A stretch of DNA of 64,000 bases from Prevotellaceae bacterium (GTDB taxonomy: Bacteria > Bacteroidota > Bacteroidia > Bacteroidales > UBA932). Position numbers and translations under genes: made by a program. This document shows positions 1 through 8,601 of this stretch, piece after piece. The stretch is taken from NCBI GenBank assembly GCA_031266015.1, contig JAISBU010000031.1, positions 1 to 64,000 on the forward strand, written 5' to 3'. The first letter of the stretch is position 1, and each line of letters starts with the position of its first letter. Below the pieces are notes generated by a model, which saw only the letters and a list, made by a program, of their open reading frames with translations, was not told the origin of the DNA and did not search any database.

Positions 1-108
1 GCTCCTTGCTCCTTGCTCCTTGCTCCTTGCTCCTTGCTCCTTGCTCCTTGCTCCTTGCTCCTTGCTCCTTGCTCCTTGCTCCTTGCTCCTTGCTCCTTGC
101 TCCTTGCT
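1..108. repeat. Heptamer tandem repeat, about 15 copies
   Basis: Fifteen uninterrupted copies of GCTCCTT, plus three further bases, run from the first base of the window. The array may therefore continue to the left. The other strand reads AAGGAGC, a purine-only unit. There is no open frame of interest and no variation between copies, which points to recent expansion by slippage. It ends about 30 bases before the promoter-like sequence of tatA. Confidence 0.97.
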
Positions 109-164
109 TCCACAAGCTAATGCGCAGGCACAGATAAATTGTACATAGTAACCAATAAATTCAC

Positions 165-172
165 TATCTTTA
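165..172 (+). promoter_or_regulatory. Promoter -7 box for tatA-tatC
   Basis: TATCTTTA matches the Bacteroidetes -7 consensus TAnnTTTG with one change at the last base. A TTG at 139-141 could serve as the -33 element, although the spacing of 23 is long. The tatA start follows 23 bases downstream. Confidence 0.45.
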
Positions 173-195
173 CACTCATTCTAAAATTGTTCAAT

Positions 196-417
196 ATGAT
201 CACAGACTTTACCCTTTGCTTTTTAGGCAACTTTGGCGCCGGAGAAATCATACTTATTGCCCTGATGGTGCTGCTGCTTTTCGGCGGCAAAAAAATACCC
301 GAGCTAATGCGCGGCTTAGGTAAGGGCGTGCGCAACTTCAAAGACGGAATGAAAGACGTGGAAGACGAAATTACCAAAAACGTTTCGTTAAAAGATGATA
401 AAAAGGAAGAGAAGTAA
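196..417 (+). CDS. tatA: Sec-independent translocase subunit TatA/E
   Basis: A 73-residue protein of the twin-arginine translocase, which moves folded proteins across the inner membrane. It has the standard TatA plan: a short N-terminus, one membrane segment (about residues 14-27, GEIILIALMVLLLFGG), a hinge, then the amphipathic helix beginning KKIPELMRGLGKG, and a charged tail. I place the start at 196 because upstream in-frame codons encode a sequence unlike TatA and overlap the promoter. tatC begins two bases after the stop, so the two form an operon. No separate tatB is present, as in many Bacteroidetes, where a single TatA-type protein probably does both jobs. Confidence 0.93.
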   Translation: MITDFTLCFLGNFGAGEIILIALMVLLLFGGKKIPELMRGLGKGVRNFKDGMKDVEDEITKNVSLKDDKKEEK

Positions 418-419
418 CC

Positions 420-1244
420 ATGCTGTCGAAGAGGCGAAATAGCCATAATTCTTCCACATCAGAACAAGAACTCACTTTTTGGGATCATTTGGATGACCTG
501 CGAAAGGCGCTCTTTCGTTCAGTGATGGCGGTGATGGCTTGCGCCGTTGTAGTCTTCCTCAATAAGGACACGCTTACCCATATTATCTTTGCTGCGCAAA
601 GCTCCGATTTTGTTACCTATCGCGTACTCTGCCAGCTGTCAGAGGCTGTACGTATATCCGCCTTATGTCCGGAAAATTTTGAGGTACAGCTACTTAACAC
701 TAAGTTGGCAACCCCATTTTTTACCCACATGACATCGTCGCTATACGTGGGATTGCTGCTAGCCCTGCCGGTTGTACTGATTCTTCTTTGGCAGTTTGTT
801 GCTCCTGCGCTCTACCCCAAAGAGCGCAAAATGGGCATTCCGCTGCTCATCTTCTGCATCCTGCTTTTTGCGGCAGGCGTGCTGCTGGGCTACTACGTTA
901 TATTTCCCCTCGCCTTCCGCTTTTTGGGAACGTACCAATTCGGAAAAACAATTGTTACCATGGTAGACCTCAGCTCCTACATGGAGACGTTCTACATGGT
1001 TCTCATTGCCATGGGGTTGGTATTTGAAATGCCCATGCTGGCCTATGGGCTATCAAGGCTGGGCATTATCACAAAAGAGTTTTTAGGAAAATACCGCAGG
1101 CATGCAATTGTGGTTATACTCATTATCGCAGCCTTTATTACACCTACTTCCGATCCGTTCACGCTCATGCTCGTAAGCGTACCCATGTACTTCCTTTACG
1201 AGCTAAGCATCCGTGTAAGCAAGTCTGGGAAATCAGCCGAGTAG
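420..1244 (+). CDS. tatC: Sec-independent translocase subunit TatC
   Basis: A 274-residue polytopic membrane protein, the twin-arginine signal-peptide receptor of the Tat translocase. Hallmarks are the N-terminal cytoplasmic motif FWDHLDDLRK, the loop APALYPKERK, the GYYVIFPLAFRFL segment and the FEMP motif in the fourth membrane helix. The N-terminal motif is usually HLxELR; here an Asp replaces the Glu, a conservative change at a position involved in signal-peptide recognition. About six membrane helices can be seen. The last 12 bases overlap the 3' end of thrC on the opposite strand. Confidence 0.96.
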   Translation: MLSKRRNSHNSSTSEQELTFWDHLDDLRKALFRSVMAVMACAVVVFLNKDTLTHIIFAAQSSDFVTYRVLCQLSEAVRISALCPENFEVQLLNTKLATPFFTHMTSSLYVGLLLALPVVLILLWQFVAPALYPKERKMGIPLLIFCILLFAAGVLLGYYVIFPLAFRFLGTYQFGKTIVTMVDLSSYMETFYMVLIAMGLVFEMPMLAYGLSRLGIITKEFLGKYRRHAIVVILIIAAFITPTSDPFTLMLVSVPMYFLYELSIRVSKSGKSAE

Positions 1245-2555
1245 ATAGGTCTTAAAGTCCTCAAAGCAAGCGCTCATTGGGATTGTCTGCTTCTGCCCCT
1301 TCATGAAAGCCTGCAGCTTTTCAGGAATAGCAATGTCAGCGCCAAGTATTTCATCTACCGTTTCCTTGAACTTGGCAGGATGGGCCGTTTCAATAAAGAA
1401 TCCTTTTGCCGGCTTATCGCTTTGCAGCTGCTCTCTCAAACCCTCGTAAGCACATGCTCCGTGAGGATCAAGCATATATTTTACTTCCGTAAAAACACGC
1501 TTCATTACCTCCGCAATTTGAGCATCGCCATAGCGATAACCCGAAATATCTGCCACCACTTTAGCATGATCGCCATTGTACAAATCCATTATGCGGGCAA
1601 AGTTGCTGGGGTTGCCCACATCCATTGCGTTGGCAATGGTGGCTATGCTTGGACGCGGCGAGAAGCTGGCTGTTTGCAGGTATTTCAAGAATACATCATT
1701 GGCGTTATTTGCCGCCACAAAATGCTTAATGGGTAAGCCCATTCGCTTTGCCAGCAAGCCTGCCATCAGGTTGCCAAAATTTCCACTCGGAACGGAGGCC
1801 ACCACCTCGCTATCTTTTGGCATTTGGGCATAGCCCCAAAAATAGTAAAACGCCTGCGGAATAAATCTTGCCAAATTTATAGAATTTGCAGAAGTCAAGG
1901 TCAGCCTCCGGTTCAACTCCTTATCCAAAAACGCCTGCTTTACCAGCCGCTGACAGTCGTCAAACGTACCGTCAACCTCAAGCGCACGAACGTTTTTACC
2001 CAAGGTTGTAAACTGACTCTCCTGAATCTTACTCACCAAACCCTTTGGGTATAAGACAGTTACCATTATACCATCTACGCCTAAAAATCCGTTTGCCACC
2101 GCGCTACCCGTATCTCCCGAAGTGGCCACTAGAACATTTGCCTCCCGCTTTTGGCTTCGCCGAGCTCCGCTTTGCTCCGGTTCGTCACGCGTAAAATGCT
2201 GCATCATCCGCGACAAAAATCGCGCTCCTACATCCTTAAACGCAAGTGTAGGACCATGAAAAAGTTCCAGCGAGTAAATATCATCGGTAACTTTTACCAA
2301 AGGAATATCAAAGCTCAAAGTATCGTACACAATGCTGCGTAATGACGAAGCATCAACATCCTCACCAAAAAGCGCGGTGGCAACCTCCAAAGAAATTTCC
2401 TGAAGCGTCTTCGTCTGAATTGTTGCAAAAAACTCCTTACTCAGCTGAGGAATTTGCTCCGGCATATACAACCCGTTATCATCCGCCAAACCCTTCAGCA
2501 CCGCATCTTTCAGCGATGAGAGTGGAACCTGCTTATTGGTGCTGTAGTACTTCAT
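1233..2555 (-). CDS. thrC: Threonine synthase
   Basis: A PLP enzyme that converts O-phosphohomoserine to threonine, the last step of the pathway. The PLP lysine is Lys107 in HGPTLAFKDVGARF, and the phosphate-binding motif ATSGDTGSAV follows at about 144-153. The rest is typical of the shorter bacterial ThrC (440 residues). Residues about 125-138 (EPEQSGARRSQKRE) are odd: the family usually has a short linker here, and the DNA at 2136-2183 resembles the GC-rich intergenic repeat of this genome, so the stretch looks like an in-frame insertion. It is the last gene of thrA-thrB-thrC, 85 bases after thrB, and overlaps the end of tatC by 12 bases tail to tail. Confidence 0.95.
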   Translation of the reverse strand: MKYYSTNKQVPLSSLKDAVLKGLADDNGLYMPEQIPQLSKEFFATIQTKTLQEISLEVATALFGEDVDASSLRSIVYDTLSFDIPLVKVTDDIYSLELFHGPTLAFKDVGARFLSRMMQHFTRDEPEQSGARRSQKREANVLVATSGDTGSAVANGFLGVDGIMVTVLYPKGLVSKIQESQFTTLGKNVRALEVDGTFDDCQRLVKQAFLDKELNRRLTLTSANSINLARFIPQAFYYFWGYAQMPKDSEVVASVPSGNFGNLMAGLLAKRMGLPIKHFVAANNANDVFLKYLQTASFSPRPSIATIANAMDVGNPSNFARIMDLYNGDHAKVVADISGYRYGDAQIAEVMKRVFTEVKYMLDPHGACAYEGLREQLQSDKPAKGFFIETAHPAKFKETVDEILGADIAIPEKLQAFMKGQKQTIPMSACFEDFKTYLLG

Positions 2556-2640
2556 TGTTGAGCTGTTTATTCGTTGAATTGTTTATGATAAAAGACAGCT
2601 GACCATTAATAATTAACCGTTTATCACTAACCATTAACCA

Positions 2641-3564
2641 CTACCCCACTATTCTCACTCCCTCTTTATTTATCTGTGACACAAACACATGGTTTTCTAT
2701 GCCAACCTTGTTGAATCCATCCTGCATGGCCTGCGCAACTTTCTGCGCTATCTTTTCATTCCTGCTCAAAGCAAAAATAGATGGGCCGCTTCCCGATATG
2801 CTACATCCCAACGCACCTGCATCCAATGCGGCTTGTTTTATCGTGTAAAACTCAGGAATAAGCAAAGCTCTCACCGGCTCCACTATCACATCGTGCAGCG
2901 AGCGGCCAATAAGATCATAGTCATTTGTAAAAAGTCCGGCAACCAGTCCGGCCACATTGCCCCACTGCTCCACGGCTTTTTTAATTGGCACTTCCTGACG
3001 CAATATTTTCCGGCTATCGCTGGTGCGCACCTCAATTTGCGGATGTATCACCGTAGCGTATATTTCAGGGCTCGGAACAGGAATCACGTCCAACGGCGAA
3101 TAGCTGCGCACCAGCGTAAAACCACCCATAAGGGCGGGCGCCACATTATCGGCATGTGCCGATCCGCTTGCAGCCTTTTCTCCTTGCATGGCAAACTGCA
3201 CCAGCTCCTTGCGGGTGTATGGCCGTCCCAACAGCTCGTTAGCGCCAAAAACTCCGGCGGCAGAACTTGCTGCGCTGGAGCCAACGCCACTACCCGGCAT
3301 TATCTTCTTCAAAAACGTAACAGTGAAACCTTGCCTGCTTCGTATGGCATCCAGCATACTTTGCAAGGCCACTGCAGTAGCGTTTTTTTCCGGTTCTAAA
3401 GGCAATCCATAAGGAGTGTCGTCCTGAAGAATTATTTTACCCGAAGCATTTTTCTCCATGCTAACCTCGTCACCTGGCGAATTTAGCGCAAAACCCATCA
3501 CATCAAATCCGCAAGCAACATTGGCTACGGTTGCCGGTGAAAAAATCTTTATCTTTTTTGACAT
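2641..3564 (-). CDS. thrB: Homoserine kinase
   Basis: A 307-residue GHMP-family kinase that phosphorylates homoserine with ATP, giving the substrate of threonine synthase. The GHMP ATP-binding loop is at residues 90-101 (PGSGVGSSAASS), and the C-terminal glycine motif GALGCSISGSGPS is present. The N-terminal KIFSPATVANVACGFDVMGFAL is the usual ThrB opening, split here only by length. It lies in the middle of the thr operon, 68 bases after thrA and 85 bases before thrC. Both gaps carry short AT-rich sequences with no obvious promoter. Confidence 0.96.
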   Translation of the reverse strand: MSKKIKIFSPATVANVACGFDVMGFALNSPGDEVSMEKNASGKIILQDDTPYGLPLEPEKNATAVALQSMLDAIRSRQGFTVTFLKKIMPGSGVGSSAASSAAGVFGANELLGRPYTRKELVQFAMQGEKAASGSAHADNVAPALMGGFTLVRSYSPLDVIPVPSPEIYATVIHPQIEVRTSDSRKILRQEVPIKKAVEQWGNVAGLVAGLFTNDYDLIGRSLHDVIVEPVRALLIPEFYTIKQAALDAGALGCSISGSGPSIFALSRNEKIAQKVAQAMQDGFNKVGIENHVFVSQINKEGVRIVG

Positions 3565-3632
3565 TGTCTATTTTTTATTCTACAAAGCTGAGATTGCTTC
3601 GCTCTCCACTTTCCACCTTCAACTCTCCACTA

Positions 3633-6062
3633 CTATAAGTTAACCACGCTCACAATATCGGCAAACACACCTGAAGCCGTAACCGCAGCGCCTGCGCCTG
3701 CGCCCTTAATCACCATTGGTAACGCATTGTAGCGCTCGGTGTAAAGAGTAATAATATTATCGCTACCCTGCAAGTTGAAAAACGGATGAGAAGCATCTAC
3801 CTCTTGCAAGCCAATCCCGGCCTTACCATTCTCCAATGAAGCTACAAACCTCCAACGCTTCCCTTGAGCGTACAGCGCTTTACGGCGTTGCTCAAAATCA
3901 GCATCCAGCTTCTCTACCGCAGCAAAGAACGAATCTATATCAGGCGTTTCAAAACAGCTAACCGGCAGAAATGTAGCTACCACTACATCCTCTCTCTCTA
4001 ACGGATAGCCGGATTCACGTCCCAAAATCAATATTTTTCGTAGCACATCAATACCACTCAAATCAATACGGGGATCCGGCTCAGAGTAACCTTTTTCTTT
4101 TGCCAGCTTTATGGCCTTACTCATTGACACTTCCTCACTAATAGTGTTGAAAATAAAGTTGAGCGTACCCGAAAGAACCGCCTCCAGCTTCACAATCTTA
4201 TCACCGCTAAGCAGCAAATCGTCAATGGTTTTCAGCACGGGTAATCCCGCCCCAACGTTAGTTTCGTACAAAAACTTAAGCCCACGGGAGCGTGACAGCT
4301 CCTGTAAATTCTGATAACGCGAATACTCCGAAGAGCAAGCAATCTTATTAGCGGTAACCACCGACACAAACTCCTTAAGCATGTCCTCGTACATAGCAGC
4401 CACATCTGCACTTGCAGAGCAATCCACAAAAACGCTATTACGCAAGTTAGCTTCCGATGCACGCCTGGTAAACTCAGCGGCGTTCAACGAAGCACCCTTC
4501 ACCTCCAGCTCACCTTTCACATTGTCAAGAGGAATTCCGTTCGTATTTACCAACATCTTCTTAGAGTTCATTATGCCTATCAAGTTGATTTTCAGACGAT
4601 GCTCCTTAAGAAGATTTTCCTTTTGCGAATGTATTTGCTGCAAAAGATTACTGCCCACCAACCCTATCCCCGCTAGAAAAAGGTGTATTTCCTTGTATCC
4701 CGACAGAAAAAACGCCTCATGAATCACATTCAGCGCCTTACGCAAATCCACCTTTTTGATTACTGTAGAAATGTTCAGCTCCGAAGAACCCTGCGCAATG
4801 GCAACAACGTTAATACCGTTCTTGCCCAAAGCGTTGAAGAGCTTACCCGAAATACCCGGCATGCGCTTCATATTCTCACCAACAATAGCAATGATTGAAG
4901 CGGACTCCTCTACCTTCAGCTCAATAGTACCCAACTCCATTTCGGCTGAAAACTCTTCGTTAATCAGCTGCCTGGCCGCGGATACGCTTTGCGGAATTAT
5001 AGCGAAGGTAATAGACTGTTCCGATGAAGCCTGAGATATTAAAACCACGCTAACCTTACCTTCTCCCAACGCGCCGAACAAGCGCTTAGAAATACCGGAC
5101 ACACCGGTCAAACCAACACCCTGCAAGGTAAGCAGCGCTATATCATCAACAGATGAAATACCTTTCACGGGTTGCTTTGATGTCATATCAACCTCGGCAT
5201 CTACCAGAGTTCCGGCAGCAGATGGGTTGAATGTATTTTTTACCCACATGGGAATTTTAGCCGCCAATACCGGATGTACGGTAGGCGGATAAATAACCTT
5301 AGCGCCAAAGTGAGACAGCTCAAACACCTCCAGGTAGCTCATGTGTTTTATAGGATACGCCTTTTCCACCTTACGCGGGTCGGCCGTCAAAAAGCCATCA
5401 ACATCTGTCCAAATTTCCAAAGAGCTGGCCCCAATGGCAGCAGCATAAATAGCTGCGGTATAATCACTTCCTCCTCTACCAAGCGTTGTGGTATCGCCAT
5501 CTACGGTTGATGCAATAAAACCGGGCAATACCGCTCTATTTGCAAGCTTTGCAAACGCTGCTTTACATAGCGCATTTGTTTTATCAAAATCAACCTTAGC
5601 GTTGCTATAGCTTGCATCGGTCTTAATCAGGTGGCGAGAGTCCATCAGCACAGCGCCATCAATAACCTCACTCAACAAAAACGAGCTCATACGCTCACCG
5701 AAGCTCAACACATAATCCTGAAGCTTTGGAGTCAGCTCCTTAAGGCGCGCTATACTTTGTAAATAATCCTCCAGCTCGTTTAGCAGCACTTTAAGCTCGC
5801 TCAATACATGACCTTGGTTTTGCGGCTTTATCAGCGTTTTTGCAACACTCAAATGGCATTGCTCTACTTCCGATAGTATTTTAGCATGCTCACCTGTACC
5901 ATTCGCCGCCGATGTGCATGCCTGAACAAGCATATCGGTAACGCCGCCTAACGCCGACACCACCACAATTCTATTCTCCGGCGATGCCTCTACAATGGCT
6001 TTTACTTTTAATATGTTCTCGGCGCTGACCACCGATGAGCCGCCAAACTTTAAAACTTTCAT
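3633..6062 (-). CDS. thrA: Bifunctional aspartokinase / homoserine dehydrogenase
   Basis: An 809-residue fusion enzyme. The N-terminal aspartate kinase (about 1-290, KFGGSS at 4-9, GRGGSDYTAA later) phosphorylates aspartate. Two ACT-type regulatory regions lie at about 310-460. The C-terminal homoserine dehydrogenase (about 465-809) begins with the nucleotide loop GIGLVGSNLL. It commits aspartate to threonine. I chose the ATG at 6062 because it gives the family start MKVLKFGGSS; the frame extends 21 codons upstream but there reads through a copy of the intergenic repeat. First gene of thrA-thrB-thrC, 77 bases after the GroES-like gene. The ACT domains suggest feedback inhibition by threonine. 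No thr leader peptide was seen. Confidence 0.96.
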   Translation of the reverse strand: MKVLKFGGSSVVSAENILKVKAIVEASPENRIVVVSALGGVTDMLVQACTSAANGTGEHAKILSEVEQCHLSVAKTLIKPQNQGHVLSELKVLLNELEDYLQSIARLKELTPKLQDYVLSFGERMSSFLLSEVIDGAVLMDSRHLIKTDASYSNAKVDFDKTNALCKAAFAKLANRAVLPGFIASTVDGDTTTLGRGGSDYTAAIYAAAIGASSLEIWTDVDGFLTADPRKVEKAYPIKHMSYLEVFELSHFGAKVIYPPTVHPVLAAKIPMWVKNTFNPSAAGTLVDAEVDMTSKQPVKGISSVDDIALLTLQGVGLTGVSGISKRLFGALGEGKVSVVLISQASSEQSITFAIIPQSVSAARQLINEEFSAEMELGTIELKVEESASIIAIVGENMKRMPGISGKLFNALGKNGINVVAIAQGSSELNISTVIKKVDLRKALNVIHEAFFLSGYKEIHLFLAGIGLVGSNLLQQIHSQKENLLKEHRLKINLIGIMNSKKMLVNTNGIPLDNVKGELEVKGASLNAAEFTRRASEANLRNSVFVDCSASADVAAMYEDMLKEFVSVVTANKIACSSEYSRYQNLQELSRSRGLKFLYETNVGAGLPVLKTIDDLLLSGDKIVKLEAVLSGTLNFIFNTISEEVSMSKAIKLAKEKGYSEPDPRIDLSGIDVLRKILILGRESGYPLEREDVVVATFLPVSCFETPDIDSFFAAVEKLDADFEQRRKALYAQGKRWRFVASLENGKAGIGLQEVDASHPFFNLQGSDNIITLYTERYNALPMVIKGAGAGAAVTASGVFADIVSVVNL

Positions 6063-6139
6063 ACCCTCAATTTTATCTATACGATACACGCCATCGCTTC
6101 GCTCTGAATGACGGTTAAAAAACACTCGCGTCTTTACTT

Positions 6140-6529
6140 CTATCTAAAATCATTATTCTGCACCAACAATAGTATTGCAGTGTGCGGTACTATCAAGTAT
6201 TTTTCTCCATTAAATTCAATTTCCCAAGTAGAGTTTTGAAGATACACGGCCAAATCTCCAACCCTCGGCTGTAAAGGCAAATATTTGACTTCATCTTGCT
6301 TGTTGCGCCAAGGTTCATCAGCATCATTCAACGCTGGAATCGGATAGCCCGGGCCAGCTTTCACCACATAGCCTGCGTATATAGGCTCGTTAGACTGCAA
6401 GCCTGCGGGCAGTAGCAACCCCGACTTGGTTTTCTCCTGCTCCGTACGTGGCTTTATCAGCACTTTATCACCTACTAAAGCTACATTTTCTAACTCTTCC
6501 GCTGAAAAAGAAAGCAACATACAACCCAC
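6140..6529 (-). CDS. GroES-family co-chaperone-like protein
   Basis: A 129-residue protein with the GroES fold signature: VALVGDKVLIKPRTEQEKTK near the start, then GLLLP, the mobile-loop region, GYVVKAGPG, the VGDLAVYLQ segment and EKYLIVPHTAILLLV at the end. Canonical GroES is about 95 residues; this one has an insertion of about 25 residues in the middle (PALNDADEPWRNKQDE), as in the GroES-like proteins that many Bacteroidetes carry besides groES. There is no groEL partner nearby, so its client is unknown. ATG codons at 6529 and 6520 are both possible. It precedes thrA by 77 bases and may be co-transcribed with it. Confidence 0.8.
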   Translation of the reverse strand: MGCMLLSFSAEELENVALVGDKVLIKPRTEQEKTKSGLLLPAGLQSNEPIYAGYVVKAGPGYPIPALNDADEPWRNKQDEVKYLPLQPRVGDLAVYLQNSTWEIEFNGEKYLIVPHTAILLLVQNNDFR

Positions 6530-6585
6530 AAATAGTTTATAATGAACAAATTACAAATGACGGCAAAACGAACTGCTAAATTTAA

Positions 6586-6593
6586 TAAAGGTA
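6586..6593 (-). promoter_or_regulatory. Promoter -7 box for the GroES-like gene and thr operon
   Basis: On the minus strand this reads TACCTTTA, one base from TAnnTTTG. A TTTG at 6615-6618 on the same strand lies about 21 bases upstream, a fitting -33 element. It is the only such site before the GroES-like gene and probably serves thrABC too. Confidence 0.5.
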
Positions 6594-6640
6594 ACAAATT
6601 TACTCGTATTTAACAAATCCACTCATGTTGCTTTTTTTAG

Positions 6641-6648
6641 TACCTTTA
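6641..6648 (+). promoter_or_regulatory. Promoter -7 box for the LysM gene
   Basis: TACCTTTA follows a T-run and lies 44 bases before the ATG of the LysM protein gene at 6693. One mismatch to TAnnTTTG. Confidence 0.5.
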
Positions 6649-6692
6649 TAGGTTAAGCGAAGCAATAATGCTTCGCTTCAACACACAAAGCT

Positions 6693-8597
6693 ATGCGTCA
6701 TTTTTTTCTTCTGTTACTATCCGCAGCTCTACATATCGCACCAACGGCAGCACAGGTACAGGTTGAACGTTCCGCCAAAACGGTAAGCGAAGGTGAAAAA
6801 ACGTACTACCTGCACACTGTAAAAAAGGGAGAAACCATGTACTCAATCTGCCGTGCCTACGGCGTATCCGAAGCGGAAATGCACCAGAGTAACCCGATTC
6901 TAAATGATGAAGTTATCAAGGTTGATCAGGTACTCAAAGTTATAGCCAAAGCAGCTACCCCAGCCATCACTACCGCTAATGCTGCTAATAGTAACACTCG
7001 TCCGGCCGGTCGCACCTATCACATCACAAAAGAAGGAGAAACTTTATACTCCATTGCCCGTCAATACAGGATTACCGTTGACGACATACTGGCTGTAAAT
7101 CCGGAAGTAGACAAGGTTTTATCTGTAGGCGTGGTTCTCAACATCCCCGCCGATACAGTACCCGCAACACCATCTATCAACCACAATGAGCATATTAAAG
7201 TTGTAGAGCACATTGTACAGCGCAAAGAAACATTGTTCTCTATATCAAATATTTACGAGGTAGATATTAATGCCATCAAGCTGTACAATCCGCGATATTT
7301 TGCCACAGGAAAAGAACGCCTCAAAGTAGGACAGGCGCTCAACATACCCCTTATGCTGTCGGGCGTAAAGAAAGGGACTGCTACACATACCAACATTGCA
7401 ACGAGTAAGGAGTGCGACAATATACAGCGCAACAAAACACCATTCAACGTGGTACTGCTGGCGCCATTCAACGCCGATCAACAGGATAATCCGGATGAAT
7501 TGCACCGTTCGTTCCGCTTCCTGGAAATGTACGAAGGCGCGATGCTGGCTTTAGATGAGCTGCGTAAGCAAGGAGCATCATTTGTACTTACCGTAGTCGA
7601 CACTAAATTCACAGACCTTGATGCCATCCTACACGGCGCTGCTCTTAGCAATGCAGACTTAATTATTGGCCCGGTATACCAAGAAGACTTCGCTCCAATA
7701 GCAGACTTTGCATTAGGAAAAGATACTAAAATTATATCGCCGCTCACACCAATTGACTCCTCTTTGCTATCCTACAGCAACGTATATCAAATACCCAGCA
7801 CTTTTGAGCAGCAAGCGCAAAAGCTACTTTCCAGCGATCTTACCGATGTACAAAAATCTAACATCATTCTACTTTCGCAAATAGGAAATGAGGATAGCAG
7901 AAGCATTCGCAACCTGTACCGCCAATACCTGCCACACTGCGATACCTTCGCATATAAAAACGCACCGGCAAGCAAAGACTCAGCTTCACTTGAGCAAGCA
8001 AAACTGCAGTATGAGTGCAGAGTAAACGCACCAACAGTAAAGCAAGTACTTTACAGAGGAGGTTTGCAACCAAGAGACAATCAGGAAATGTTTTTGGAGG
8101 TATTCAACCCAAATGTAATCAACAAGGTAATTGTAGCGTCGGAGGATGAGCCTTTTGTTTCCGAAGTGTTGGCCAACTTGAAAGCATTCTCTGATCGTTA
8201 TCGCTGCAAAATTGTAGTGTACGGAAATAATAAATGGCGTAAGTTTGAGAACATTGAGCTCAGCATTTTTTACAACCTCAAATTACGCCTGGCTACGCCT
8301 TACTACACAGATTATGAGGCTACGCCTGTAATAAAATTTATTGAAGATTATCGCAAGAAATATAAAACCGAGCCATCTCAATTTGCCTATCAGGGTCACG
8401 ATATAATGCTGTATTTTGGAACCGCACTTTATCAGTACGGCCGTAGCTTTGAGCGCTGCTTGCCGTACGTAAATGTAGACCTGCTGCAATCTAAGTACAA
8501 CTTTGTACCTCTCAGGCTCAACGGTGCATACGGGAACTCAGATTCATTCCTGATTCGCTACAACAGCGCGATGCTGGAAATTTTTCCTTATAAATAA
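6693..8597 (+). CDS. LysM-repeat protein with periplasmic-binding-protein-like domain
   Basis: A 634-residue exported protein. After a signal peptide (cut after about residue 20, TAAQ) come three LysM repeats, at about 40-85 (YLHTVKKGETMYSICRAYG), 108-150 and 170-215, which bind peptidoglycan. The rest, from about 245, resembles a type 1 periplasmic-binding fold, as in amino-acid ABC receptors and LppC/LpoA-like proteins (NVVLLAPFNADQ, IIGPVYQEDFAPIADFA). Such fusions are widespread in Bacteroidetes; an LpoA-like role in wall assembly is possible but unproven. No transporter genes are nearby. The PLP-homeostasis gene follows after four bases, so the two are probably co-transcribed. Confidence 0.85.
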   Translation: MRHFFLLLLSAALHIAPTAAQVQVERSAKTVSEGEKTYYLHTVKKGETMYSICRAYGVSEAEMHQSNPILNDEVIKVDQVLKVIAKAATPAITTANAANSNTRPAGRTYHITKEGETLYSIARQYRITVDDILAVNPEVDKVLSVGVVLNIPADTVPATPSINHNEHIKVVEHIVQRKETLFSISNIYEVDINAIKLYNPRYFATGKERLKVGQALNIPLMLSGVKKGTATHTNIATSKECDNIQRNKTPFNVVLLAPFNADQQDNPDELHRSFRFLEMYEGAMLALDELRKQGASFVLTVVDTKFTDLDAILHGAALSNADLIIGPVYQEDFAPIADFALGKDTKIISPLTPIDSSLLSYSNVYQIPSTFEQQAQKLLSSDLTDVQKSNIILLSQIGNEDSRSIRNLYRQYLPHCDTFAYKNAPASKDSASLEQAKLQYECRVNAPTVKQVLYRGGLQPRDNQEMFLEVFNPNVINKVIVASEDEPFVSEVLANLKAFSDRYRCKIVVYGNNKWRKFENIELSIFYNLKLRLATPYYTDYEATPVIKFIEDYRKKYKTEPSQFAYQGHDIMLYFGTALYQYGRSFERCLPYVNVDLLQSKYNFVPLRLNGAYGNSDSFLIRYNSAMLEIFPYK

Positions 8598-8601
8598 AGG
8601 T

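Noticed and set aside
6063-6125. 21-codon N-terminal extension of thrA
   Set aside because: It reads HSERSDGVYRID, a translation of the dispersed repeat, and the conserved aspartokinase start is at 6062.
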